Positions 17,590 through 26,001 of a DNA stretch of 64,000 nucleotides are shown in pieces. The first letter of the stretch is position 1. The number at the start of each line of letters is the position of its first letter. A program made the translations under genes and the position numbers. The notes under the pieces were generated by a model. That model was not told the DNA's origin. It was given only the letters and a program-made list of their open reading frames with translations, and did no database searches. The stretch spans positions 558,001 through 622,000 of the forward strand of contig CAWFLT010000017.1 of NCBI GenBank assembly GCA_963816795.1, written 5' to 3'. Origin of the DNA: CAWFLT01 sp963816795. Its GTDB lineage: Bacteria > Acidobacteriota > Vicinamibacteria > Vicinamibacterales > SCN-69-37.

Positions 17590-17625
17590 CTTCCAACACG
17601 AAGGGCACGAAGGGCACGAAGGGTA
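17590..17625 (+). repeat. CACGAAGGG tandem repeat
   Basis: Three tandem CACGAAGGG units after AACTTCCAAC-like sequence, followed by TAGATTCG. Same class as 8815-8860. Confidence 0.65.
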
Positions 17626-17706
17626 GATTCGCTACTCAAATTGCTGCTTTTTCGGTCTGGCCCGATCCTTGCTGTCTCTACTCTGGTTAGGGTGGGAGGC
17701 ATAAGG

Positions 17707-18504
17707 ATGGCGAAGAAACTGTGGTCCGTCGCAATGGTCGTGCTCGTCGCTGGATGCGCCAGGCAGCCTGAAGTCGAGAAGGTGCCGGTCGGGACGGACG
17801 TGCAGCTGACCCGCGAGGATGGCGGCGTGGTCGCGGGGACCCTGAAGGCCAGGGACGAAGAGAGCGTCAAGGTCGACACCGGCCGGGTCACGCGCACGGT
17901 ACCGAAGGATCAGATCGCCGATGTGCAAGTGGTGGATCGTTCCACCGACGCGAAGCCCGCGGTGCTGCCAGCGATCGCCAGATTTCGCGAGTACACCGTG
18001 CCCGAAGGCACCCGTTTGTCGCTCGAAATGGAGTCGAGTGTGAGCTCGGAAACGAGCCGCGCTGAGGATCCGGTCGAGGCGCGTCTGGAGTCGCCGATCC
18101 GAATCGACGGCGTCGAGGTGCTGCCCGCCGGTGCAAGAGTGCTCGGCGAAGTCGCGACCGTGCAGGATGCCGGTAAGGTGAAAGGGCGCGCGAGCATTTC
18201 ATTTCGCTTCACGCGGATCGTCGCCGGCGACGAGTCCTACGCGATCTCGGCGCCGTTCGCGATGACCGCGCCGTCCACGAAGAAACAGGACGCGCAGAAG
18301 ATTGGCATCCCCGCCGCCGGTGGCGCCATCATCGGCGCGATCATCGGCGGCAAGAAGGGCGCCGCGATTGGCGCGGCCGTCGGCGGCGGCGCCGGCACGG
18401 CCAACGTCCTGCTGACCGAAGGCAAAGACGTGGCCATCGGCCGCGGCGCGACGATCGCGGTCACGCTGCAGAACCCGATCGATGTGAGGGTGCCGATTCG
18501 GTAG
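17707..18504 (+). CDS. Lipoprotein with glycine-zipper domain, paralog of 2166-3173
   Basis: Predicted lipoprotein of 265 residues: MAKKLWSVAMVVLVAGCARQ, with lipobox LVAGC. A short domain follows (GGVVAGTLKARDEESVKVDT), then the beta-rich domain SLEMESSVSSETSRAEDPVE shared with the protein at 2166-3173, and the glycine zipper GAIIGAIIGGKKGAAIGAAV near the C-terminus. ATG at 17707 has a GGAGG site upstream; the frame opening at 17641 is not needed. Function unknown. The zipper suggests membrane association or oligomerisation in the envelope. Confidence 0.82.
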   Translation: MAKKLWSVAMVVLVAGCARQPEVEKVPVGTDVQLTREDGGVVAGTLKARDEESVKVDTGRVTRTVPKDQIADVQVVDRSTDAKPAVLPAIARFREYTVPEGTRLSLEMESSVSSETSRAEDPVEARLESPIRIDGVEVLPAGARVLGEVATVQDAGKVKGRASISFRFTRIVAGDESYAISAPFAMTAPSTKKQDAQKIGIPAAGGAIIGAIIGGKKGAAIGAAVGGGAGTANVLLTEGKDVAIGRGATIAVTLQNPIDVRVPIR

Positions 18505-18508
18505 TCAG

Positions 18509-18671
18509 AAAAACCTTCACCGTAAAGACGTGAAGACATGAAGGAACCACGCGACCTTCGACGTCCTTTGGCGCTGCCTGGCGTCGCCGGCGGCTGAGCC
18601 GCCGGCGGCCCGTGGGCATCGGGTCAAGACGCCAGGCTTCGCATCTTCAGTCCTTCATGTTGAGGTTTTCG
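18509..18671. repeat. Nested inverted-repeat element, copy 2
   Basis: The left end, AAAACCTTCACCGTAAAGAC then GTGAAGACATGAAGG, is the reverse complement of the right end of copy 1 with one visible indel. The right end is CCTTCATGTTGAGGTTTT. The centre holds the hairpin CGCCGGCGGC-TGA-GCCGCCGGCG (about 18585-18607), flanked by CTGGCGTC and GACGCCAG. It lies between two convergent genes and could terminate both. Confidence 0.78.
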
Positions 18672-18693
18672 TGACACGAAGCGGGACTGTGAT

Positions 18694-20262
18694 CTAGCGT
18701 CGCCCGCGTTCAACCACCTGCGCCGCCAGCAGTCCCGGCAACCCGGTCAATCCGCCGCCCGGATGAACGCCGGCGCTGGCGAGATACAGGCCGGTGACGG
18801 GCGTGCGGTACTGCGACCAGCCGAGCAGCGGCCGCGCGATCCAGGACTGATCGATGGCCGGCTCGCCATGAAAGATGTGTCCGCCGCTCATCCCCCAGCC
18901 CCGCTCCAGATCTTCCGGTGTGAGGATCTCACGATCGACGATCAGCGCCTTGAGGCCGGGCATGTGGGGTTCGAGCACCCGCAGCACCGACTGGTACAAC
19001 GCATCCTTCTTGTCCGCCCACTGGGCGCTCCGGAGGTGTCGCGGCGCGTAGTGCGCGCAGATCGACATCACGTGGCCCTCGTCGGCCAGGCTCGAGTCCG
19101 TCATCGTCGGCACCGACACCTCGAGCCACGGCTCGGCGGAGATCTCACCGTACTTCGTGGCGTCGAATGCGCGCTCCAGGTACGCGATGTCCGGCGCCAC
19201 CAGCAATCTTCCTCGAAGCGGCAACGGGTCGCCTTCGAGCTCGCTCAGGACCGGCGGTCCGCTCAAGGCGAGATTGACTTTCGCCGTGACGCCGCGTGCG
19301 CGGATCCGGCTCGCCCGTTCGCGGAGTGATGGCGGCAGCTCCACAGGATCGACGAGCGCCGTCAAGGTGCGCTTCGGATCGATGGCGGCGATGATCGTCG
19401 TGGCCGCCAGCTCATCGCCGTTCTCGAGCACGACGCCGGTGGCGACGCCGCCGCGGCTGAGAATCCGCGCGACGCGCGCACCGGTGCGGATCGTGGCGCC
19501 GGCCCGTTCGGCGACTTTGGCGACCGCATTGGCCAGAGCCCCCGGCCCCCCCTTCACGGTGGCGCCGCTGCCGAGCGGATACGGATCGAGGCCGAGCCGT
19601 TGCAGGAGCATGCCGCCGGTGCCGGCGGACATCGGACCGACTGGATTGCCGAAGATGGCCTGCGCGGCCAGCGCGGCGCGGAGCAGCTCGCTGCCGAACC
19701 ACTCGGCTGCGAGATCGGCGACCGGCATCGGCACCCAGCGGAGGACCCGCGCGAGATCGCGGCGGCCCAGCGAGCGAGCGGTCCGGGCCAGCCGGATGAG
19801 CTGCCACCAGTCGCGTGCGGTGGCGTCGTCGATTGACGGCGGGGCGCGCCGGCTGGTTCTTGCCGCGATCGCCCCTATCTTGTGAGCCAGCTTCAGGAAC
19901 TCGCTCCACCGCACGGCGTCATCTGGCGAAACGCGATTGATGGCGCCGGCCGTCAACACCGGATCACGGTGAAACACGATCGACTGTCCATTCCGGCCGA
20001 GCGTTGTCAGCGCCGGATCGGTCAACTTGAGCTCGAGTCCCGCGCGATCGAGATGGAGGGCCCGGATGACGTCGCGGCTGACGGGACCGAGCGAATGGCT
20101 GAGCGTCGGCACCCGATAGCCCGGCACGAACTCCGTGGTGATCGCCGCGCCCCCTACGGCCTGGCGCTGTTCGAGAATCGTGACGGACCGCTTGCGTCTG
20201 GCCAGATACGCGCCCGCCACCAGGCCGTTCAGGCCGCCGCCGATGACGATGACGTCAGACAA
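18694..20262 (-). CDS. CrtI/PYROXD2-like FAD oxidoreductase
   Basis: FAD/NAD-binding oxidoreductase of the phytoene-desaturase-related group, 522 residues. The N-terminal dinucleotide-binding fold is VIVIGGGLNGLVAGAYLARR, followed by LEQRQAVGGAAITTEFVPGY. The C-terminal FAD block is YLASAGVHPGGGLTGLPGLL. No carotenoid genes are near, so a carotenoid role is unlikely. PYROXD2-like enzymes of this type have uncertain substrates. The start overlaps the end of the upstream homolog by eight bases, so the two genes form a tandem, probably coupled pair that could act as a heterodimer. Confidence 0.85.
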   Translation of the reverse strand: MSDVIVIGGGLNGLVAGAYLARRKRSVTILEQRQAVGGAAITTEFVPGYRVPTLSHSLGPVSRDVIRALHLDRAGLELKLTDPALTTLGRNGQSIVFHRDPVLTAGAINRVSPDDAVRWSEFLKLAHKIGAIAARTSRRAPPSIDDATARDWWQLIRLARTARSLGRRDLARVLRWVPMPVADLAAEWFGSELLRAALAAQAIFGNPVGPMSAGTGGMLLQRLGLDPYPLGSGATVKGGPGALANAVAKVAERAGATIRTGARVARILSRGGVATGVVLENGDELAATTIIAAIDPKRTLTALVDPVELPPSLRERASRIRARGVTAKVNLALSGPPVLSELEGDPLPLRGRLLVAPDIAYLERAFDATKYGEISAEPWLEVSVPTMTDSSLADEGHVMSICAHYAPRHLRSAQWADKKDALYQSVLRVLEPHMPGLKALIVDREILTPEDLERGWGMSGGHIFHGEPAIDQSWIARPLLGWSQYRTPVTGLYLASAGVHPGGGLTGLPGLLAAQVVERGRR

Positions 20263-21854
20263 GGGTCATGACTCTGGCCGCGGCGTTGCGTCCGGGCGCG
20301 GCCATGATGCCGCCGCCGGGATGGGTGGCCGATCCGCACAGAAACAGTCGCTTGATGGGCGTACGATAGTCGGCCCAACCCGGAACGGGACGAAGGAAAA
20401 ACAGCTGCTCGAGCGTCAGTTCTCCCTGGAAGATGTTGCCTTCCGACAATCCGAAATCCCGCTCGATGTCGAGCGGCGTGAGGACCTGCCGGTGCAGGAT
20501 GTGCTTCTTGAAGCCCGGCGCGTACTGACTGATCGTGTCGAGGACGGTGTCACCGAACGAGTCGCGCAGGTCGTCCCAGGTCGCGGCCGTCCCGTCCGGC
20601 AGCGTTTCCTTCAGATCGTACGGCGCGGTACTGCACGAAGCACGACATGACGTGCTTGCCGGGAGGTGCGACCGATGGATCGGTCAGGCTCGGAATCACG
20701 ATGTCGATATATGGCTGGCGGGAGTACCTGCCGTATTTCGCCTCGTCGTAGGCTCGCTCCATGTAGTCGACGCTGGGCGAAATCGAAATCGCGCCGCGCA
20801 GATGGGCCCCGAATCCCGGGAGGCACGTGAAGTTCGGCAGTCCGTCGAGCGCGAAGTTGACCTTGGCGGACGAGCCACGGAACTTGTAGCGGCGGATGTC
20901 GTCGACGAACTCGCCGGGGAGGTGTTCGGCGCCAACCATTTTCATGAACGTCTGGCGCGGGTCCAGGCTCGACAAGATGGCGGACGCCATGTGGTAGTCG
21001 CCATTCTCCAGGACGACGCCAGTCGCCTCGCCGCCGCTGACCAGAATGTGGCGTACCGGCGCCTCGAGGCGGATCTCGGCGCCGGCCGCGGTCGCCGCCG
21101 CGGCGATCGATTCGGACACCCGGCCGGTTCCACCTTTCGACAGTCCCCACGATCGGAACGCGCCGTCGATATCGCCCATGTAGTGATGGAGCAGCACGTA
21201 CGACGTGCCCGGCGATCGGACGCCCAGAAAGGTCCCGATGATGCCCGATGCGGCCATCGTCGCCTTGAGGACGTCGGTCTCGAACCACTGATCGAGAAAA
21301 TCGACCGCGCTCATCGTCAGCAATTGCAGCTGATGGTGACGGTCCTGCTCGGGCAGCTTGCGAAAACGCTGCGCCAGATCGCCGAGCGCGCCCAGATCAC
21401 GCATCCGCATCGAGAACGGATTGGGAGGCGTCATCGCGAGGATGTCCTTCGCGAAGCGACCCATCTCGACCATCGCGCGCCCGTACTCGTCGTAGACCTC
21501 GGCGTCGCGCCGTGAATGTCTGGCGATCTCGCGGAACGTCCGGCCGTGGTCGTTCATTCGCCACAGATAGTCGCCGCTCGGCATCGGCGTGAACGTCCCG
21601 TCGAGCGGAAGAATCTCGAGCCCGTGTGACGCGAGCTTCAGCTCCCGGATGATCTCCGGCCTGAGCAGCGAGACGACATACGAACAGACCGAGTACTTGA
21701 ACCCCGGGAAGATTTCTTCGGTCACTGCCGCGCCGCCAAGGACGTGGCGCCGTTCGAGGACGAGCACCCGGCGCCCGGCTCGTGCCAGATAGGCGGCAGC
21801 CGTCAGGCCGTTGTGGCCCGCCCCGATCACAATCGCGTCGTATTTGCCGGGCAA
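20255..21854 (-). CDS. CrtI/PYROXD2-like FAD oxidoreductase, second copy (one frameshift)
   Basis: Homolog of the adjacent gene. TTG at 21854 gives MPGKYDAIVIGAGHNGLTAA. One extra base near 20625 splits it: before it the frame reads KHVMSCFVQY, and after skipping one base it continues APYDLKETLPDGTAATWDDL and on to SEGNIFQGELTLEQLFFLRP and GSATHPGGGIMAAPG (C-terminal FAD block). With that base removed the product is about 530 residues and complete. Upstream TAGAAT six bases before the TTG indicates leaderless expression, divergent from the GcvT-like gene. Confidence 0.83.
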
Positions 21855-21895
21855 GAGATCATTCTAATCTGACGGCAGGTGTCTATAATCCTCAG
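21855..21895. promoter_or_regulatory. Divergent leaderless promoters
   Basis: Plus strand: TATAAT at 21884-21889, six bases before the ATG at 21896. Minus strand: TAGAAT (21866 to 21861), six bases before the TTG at 21854. Neither start has a Shine-Dalgarno. The minus-strand -10 occupies the place where a -35 for the plus promoter would lie, so the two promoters probably compete. Confidence 0.6.
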
Positions 21896-23106
21896 ATGCC
21901 TGTCGGGACGCCGTTTCATTCCCGCACGCTGCCCCTTTGCGAGAGCCTGAACTACCGCGACTGGGCCGGCTATTACGCGCCGAGCTCGTACGAGCCGCTG
22001 CACGAGCACGAGTACAACGCGATCCGCAATGCCGCGGCGCTGATCGACGTGTCGCCGCTCTTCAAGTACTCTGATCACCGGACGCGACGCCGTGAAGCTG
22101 GTCGACCGCGTCATCACCCGGAATGCGCAGAAGCTGCAGCCTGGACAGGTCATCTACACGCCGTGGTGCAACGAGCACGGGCATGTGGTGGACGACGGGA
22201 CGGTCAGCCGGCTGGCGGAGGATCGATTCCGCTGGACCGCCGCAGAACCCAATTTGCACTGGATTGGCGCCCAGACGTCCGGCCTTGACGTCAAGATCGA
22301 GGACATTTCGGAACAGGTCGCCGCGCTGGCCATCCAGGGGCCGACGTCGGCCGCCCTGCTCAGCGCCGCGGCCGAGGCCGATCTCAGCGGCCTCAAGTAT
22401 TTTCGCGTGATGTCCGGCCGGATTGCCGGCAAGCCCGTCGAAATCTCCAGAACCGGATACACAGGCGACCTCGGCTATGAAGTGTGGATGGGGCGAGAGG
22501 ACGCTGGCGCGGTGTGGGACGCGTTGGCACGGGTGGGGCCGGCCTATCGGCTGAGGCCGACCGGGCTGCTGGCGTTGGATGTCGCGCGCATCGAAGCGGG
22601 GTTGCTCTTGATCGACGTGGATTTCTTCAGCGCACGCAAGGCGTTGACGGCCTCGCAAGTGTATTCGCCGTTCGAAATGGGGCTGGATCGGCTCGTGGAC
22701 CTCGACAAGGATGCGTTTATCGGATGGCGCGCGCTCGCCGCCGAGCGCCGTCGCGGTCCGGCCCGTCGAATCGTCGGCCTCGCCGTCGACTGGCCGGATG
22801 TCGAAGTGCTCTACGAGGCCGTCGGGCTTCCACCGCTCGCGATCGCGACGGCGTCGCGTGTCGCCGGTGCCGGTGTTCGCGGGCAGTCGTCAGATTGGGC
22901 GGATGACGTCATCGACGTGGTCGCCTGTGCTGAAGCAGATGATCGGCCTGGCGACGGTCGAGGCGGCGTTTTCCGGTCAGGGCTCGAGGCTCGAGGTCGA
23001 GCACACGGTCGACGCGGTCAGACACCTGGTCGGCGCGCGGATCGTCCCAACGCCGTTTTTCAATCCGAAACGCAAGGTCGCGCTCCCACCGCTCATCCCA
23101 GCGTAA
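21896..23106 (+). CDS. GcvT-like aminomethyltransferase-family protein (two frameshifts)
   Basis: Tetrahydrofolate-binding GcvT fold, as in glycine cleavage T protein, dimethylglycine and sarcosine oxidases and DmdA-like demethylases. Frame 1 gives YDRAG-type opening NYRDWAGYYAPSSYEPLHEH and AALIDVSPLFKY. An extra base near 22070 leads to RDAVKLVDRVITRNAQKLQP, VWMGREDAGAVWDAL and GLLALDVARIEAGLLLIDVD. A second extra base near 22865 leads to VPVFAGSRQIGRMTSSTWSP and the end at PPLIPA. With both removed it is about 400 residues. No gcvH or gcvP is near, so it is not the glycine cleavage protein by context. Confidence 0.8.
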
Positions 23107-23110
23107 GCAC

Positions 23111-24223
23111 ATGGCGACCACCGCCCTCGTCCTGCCGGCAGAGCGCCTGTCGCGGCATCGTTTGTGGGACGCGTGCTTCGTCTCGCTCTCGCTCGTCCAC
23201 GCGCTGGTCATCGTGTTGTTCCCGTCGATCCTGACGATTGCGATCGGCCTCTGGTGGAACGCCAACACCATCGCTCACAATTTCATCCATCGTCCGTTCT
23301 TTCGACGTGCCGGTCTTCGTCGCGCGTACTCGGCATATCTCACGCTGCTGCTGGGGCTCCCCCAGAGCGTGTGGCGCCGCCGGCACCTGTTGCATCACGC
23401 GGGGCTAGGACTCCCGGAGTCGCTCGCGGTTTGGCGACTCCGGGAGTCTTTCATCGAAGTCACGCTCGTCGTTGCGCTCTGGTCCGCGATCGCGATCGCC
23501 TCGCCGCAGTTCTTCCTGACGGTGTATCTGCCCGGTTGGGCGATCGGCCTGACGCTCTGTCAGCTCCACGGCCATTACGAGCATGCGGGCGGGACGACCA
23601 GCCACTACGGGCGCCTGTACAACTGGTTGTTTTTCAACGACGGGTTCCACGTCGAGCATCATTTGCGGCCAACGGCGCACTGGACTGAGCTCGGCGCGGT
23701 GTCGAACGGCAGCGAGCGGGCGAGCCGGTGGCCAGCCGTGCTGCGCTGGTTGGACGCGTTCGGGCTCCACGGGCTCGAGCGGCGCGTGCTGCGTTCGCCT
23801 CGGCTGCAGCGCATGGTGCTGGCGGCGCATGCCCGCGCGATTCGCCGGCTGACCTCCGAGATCGGCCCGGTCGAACGCGCCACCATCATCGGCGGCGGCC
23901 TGTTTCCGCGCACGGCGCTGATCCTGCAGCAGATCTACCCGGCCGCGCAGATCACGATCGTCGACGCGGTCGCTGCCCATCTGGACGTCGCCCGACCGTT
24001 CGTCGAAGCCGTCCGTTTCGAGCAGCGCGCCTTCGTTCCGGGTTCAACGGAGCCGGCCGACCTCGTCGTCATTCCGCTCTCGTTCGACGGGGATCGCCGC
24101 GAGGTCGTCGCCCATCCTCCCGCGCGCGCGGTGCTGGTACACGACTGGATTTGGCATCCGGCCCCACGCAGCGCCGTCGTCGCCTGGTGGCTCCTCAAGC
24201 GCATCACCCTCGTGCTCCGGTGA
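23111..24223 (+). CDS. Fatty-acid-desaturase-like membrane protein with C-terminal Rossmann-like domain
   Basis: The N-terminal 200 residues are a di-iron membrane desaturase/hydroxylase: His boxes HNFIH (about residue 56), RHLLHH (about 96) and HVEHH (about 185), with several hydrophobic segments. The C-terminal part, ERATIIGGGLFPRTALILQQ then AQITIVDAVAAHLDVARPFV, looks like a nucleotide- or SAM-binding Rossmann fold; no clear catalytic motif was seen. The fusion is unusual for plain desaturases. It starts five bases after the GcvT-like gene and its stop overlaps the sulfatase start, so the three are one operon. Confidence 0.8.
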   Translation: MATTALVLPAERLSRHRLWDACFVSLSLVHALVIVLFPSILTIAIGLWWNANTIAHNFIHRPFFRRAGLRRAYSAYLTLLLGLPQSVWRRRHLLHHAGLGLPESLAVWRLRESFIEVTLVVALWSAIAIASPQFFLTVYLPGWAIGLTLCQLHGHYEHAGGTTSHYGRLYNWLFFNDGFHVEHHLRPTAHWTELGAVSNGSERASRWPAVLRWLDAFGLHGLERRVLRSPRLQRMVLAAHARAIRRLTSEIGPVERATIIGGGLFPRTALILQQIYPAAQITIVDAVAAHLDVARPFVEAVRFEQRAFVPGSTEPADLVVIPLSFDGDRREVVAHPPARAVLVHDWIWHPAPRSAVVAWWLLKRITLVLR

Positions 24224-25971
24224 GGGCGATCGGCCTCACGCTCGTCCTGATTCTCGCCAAGGTCCTGGTCCTCGCTGGTCGCGAGGTGACGTGGTCCTGG
24301 TGGTCGGTTCCCGCCTACTTCTGGCACGACGTCGCGGTCGGCGCGGCCTTCGGCCTCTTCGAGATCGTCGTCCGGCGTCAGTCGCTGGTGTCGATCGCGT
24401 ACTACATGCTGGTCGTTTACGCCGCGCTGAACGTCCCGGTGTCACGAGCGCTTTCGTCGCCGCTGACGATGCCGATGTGGCGCGCTGCCGGCGGCCCTCT
24501 GCTCGATTCGGTCGCGTACTACGTGACGGCCGCCAACATCGGCGCCGTGCTCCTGTTGGTCGCCGTCGCTGTCGCCGTGGCCCGGATGTTCACGCACCCG
24601 ACGCTACGTCTGCGCTCGGTGGTGGCCGCTGCTGCCGTCATCTTCATCGCCCTCGGGCTGATCGGCAGCCGCCGCGTCGCGACGCTCGGCCTCGAGCGGA
24701 ATGCCGTCACCGCGCTCGTCACGACGATGACGCCCAGGATGGCGTCACGCGATCGCCAGGGCGACTGGAGGTCGAGCCCGTTTGCTGAGCGAAGCAGCAG
24801 TGATCTCTCGGCGATTCGCGGCGCCGCGTCGGGCATGAATGTCGTGCTGCTGCTGCTCGAGTCCACGGGCGCGCAGTACCTGGCCCCATATGGTGCGCCC
24901 GATGACCCGATGCCGAACCTGACGGCGCTGGCGCGCGGAAGCCTGTTGTTCGAAAACGCGTATGCCGTGTATCCGGAGAGCATCAAGGGCCTGTTCTCGA
25001 CGCTCTGCGCACGCCCGCCGGCGTTCGACGTCGACGCCGAGACACACGCGCGGTCGCCGTGCACGCCGCTCACGCAGATCCTTGCCGGCGCGGGCTATCG
25101 CACGGCGCTCTTTCACTCGGGCCGCTTCACGTATCTCGGCATGGAAGCTGTGCTCGCGCAGCAGCGCTTCGACACCACCGCCGACGCCGGCGCCATCGGC
25201 GGAAACGTCCGATCGAGTTTCGGCGTCGAAGAACCGGCGACCGTTCAGCACATGTTGTCGTGGATCGACCAACTGCCGGCCGGCCAGCCCTTCTTTCTCG
25301 CCTACCTCCCGGCGGCTGGGCACCATCCCTACGCGTCGCCCGTCGCCGGGCCATTCGCAGGCGAGACCGACCTGGTGGCCTACAAGAACGCCCTGCACTA
25401 CGGAGACGCCTCGCTCGGCGCGTTTCTCGACGGCTTTCGTCAACGCGGGCTCGATCGCCGAACGCTGTTCGTCGTCGTCGGCGACCACGGCGAAGCGTTT
25501 GGCCAGCACGACGGAAACTTCGGCCATTCGCTCTTCATCTTCGAGGAGAACATCAGAGTGCCGCTGTTCTTCGCGTGGCCGCCCGTCGCTGCTCCAGGCT
25601 CGGCGGGAGTACGAGTGGCGCGTCCGGCGAGCGCGATTGACGTGGCCCCGACCGTTCTGGACTTGCTGGGCCTTGACCCGTCGCCGTCTCACGACGGCGT
25701 CTCGCTGCTGCGGCCTCGCGAGCGGATGGCGCTCTTCTTCACCGACTACTCGCTCGGGTGGATCGGGCTTCGCGATGGCTGCTGGAAGCTGATCTTCGAG
25801 GTCGAGGCCAGGCGGGCCCGGCTCTACGACCTCTGTCGCGATCCGGGTGAGCGCGCCGATCTGGCAGCGCAGGAGCCCGAGCGGGTCGAGGTCTATCGCA
25901 CGCGAGTGGAAGAGTGGGCGGGCGCTCGTCGAGCGGAAGTTACTTCGGCAGCGTCTGCAGCAGTGCGCTGA
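24220..25971 (+). CDS. Membrane sulfatase-like protein (LTA-synthase/phosphoethanolamine-transferase type)
   Basis: GTG at 24220 overlaps the previous stop (GTGA). The first 165 residues are four or five membrane helices, followed by a sulfatase-superfamily domain: VVLLLLESTGAQYLAPYGAP (metal site and likely Thr nucleophile in ESTG), YPESIKGLFSTLCAR, FFLAYLPAAGHHPYASP and VVVGDHGEAFGQHDGNFGHS. It resembles enzymes that transfer glycerol-phosphate or phosphoethanolamine, or hydrolyse sulfate or phosphate esters in the envelope. The end converges on the Rieske gene with 30 bases between. Confidence 0.85.
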   Translation: MRAIGLTLVLILAKVLVLAGREVTWSWWSVPAYFWHDVAVGAAFGLFEIVVRRQSLVSIAYYMLVVYAALNVPVSRALSSPLTMPMWRAAGGPLLDSVAYYVTAANIGAVLLLVAVAVAVARMFTHPTLRLRSVVAAAAVIFIALGLIGSRRVATLGLERNAVTALVTTMTPRMASRDRQGDWRSSPFAERSSSDLSAIRGAASGMNVVLLLLESTGAQYLAPYGAPDDPMPNLTALARGSLLFENAYAVYPESIKGLFSTLCARPPAFDVDAETHARSPCTPLTQILAGAGYRTALFHSGRFTYLGMEAVLAQQRFDTTADAGAIGGNVRSSFGVEEPATVQHMLSWIDQLPAGQPFFLAYLPAAGHHPYASPVAGPFAGETDLVAYKNALHYGDASLGAFLDGFRQRGLDRRTLFVVVGDHGEAFGQHDGNFGHSLFIFEENIRVPLFFAWPPVAAPGSAGVRVARPASAIDVAPTVLDLLGLDPSPSHDGVSLLRPRERMALFFTDYSLGWIGLRDGCWKLIFEVEARRARLYDLCRDPGERADLAAQEPERVEVYRTRVEEWAGARRAEVTSAASAAVR

Positions 25972-26001
25972 CACACGGCGCCGTCGTCAGGAGCGCGCGC
26001 A

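Noticed and set aside
18694..21854. Carotenoid biosynthesis genes
   Set aside because: The flavoenzymes resemble CrtI, but no crtB, crtE or cyclase lies near; PYROXD2-like or unknown function is more likely.
21896..23106. Glycine cleavage system T protein
   Set aside because: GcvT fold is clear, but no gcvH or gcvP is adjacent and the neighbours suggest another one-carbon reaction.
24745..25974. 409-residue minus-strand frame opposite the sulfatase
   Set aside because: Antisense shadow; the plus strand carries helices and sulfatase motifs.
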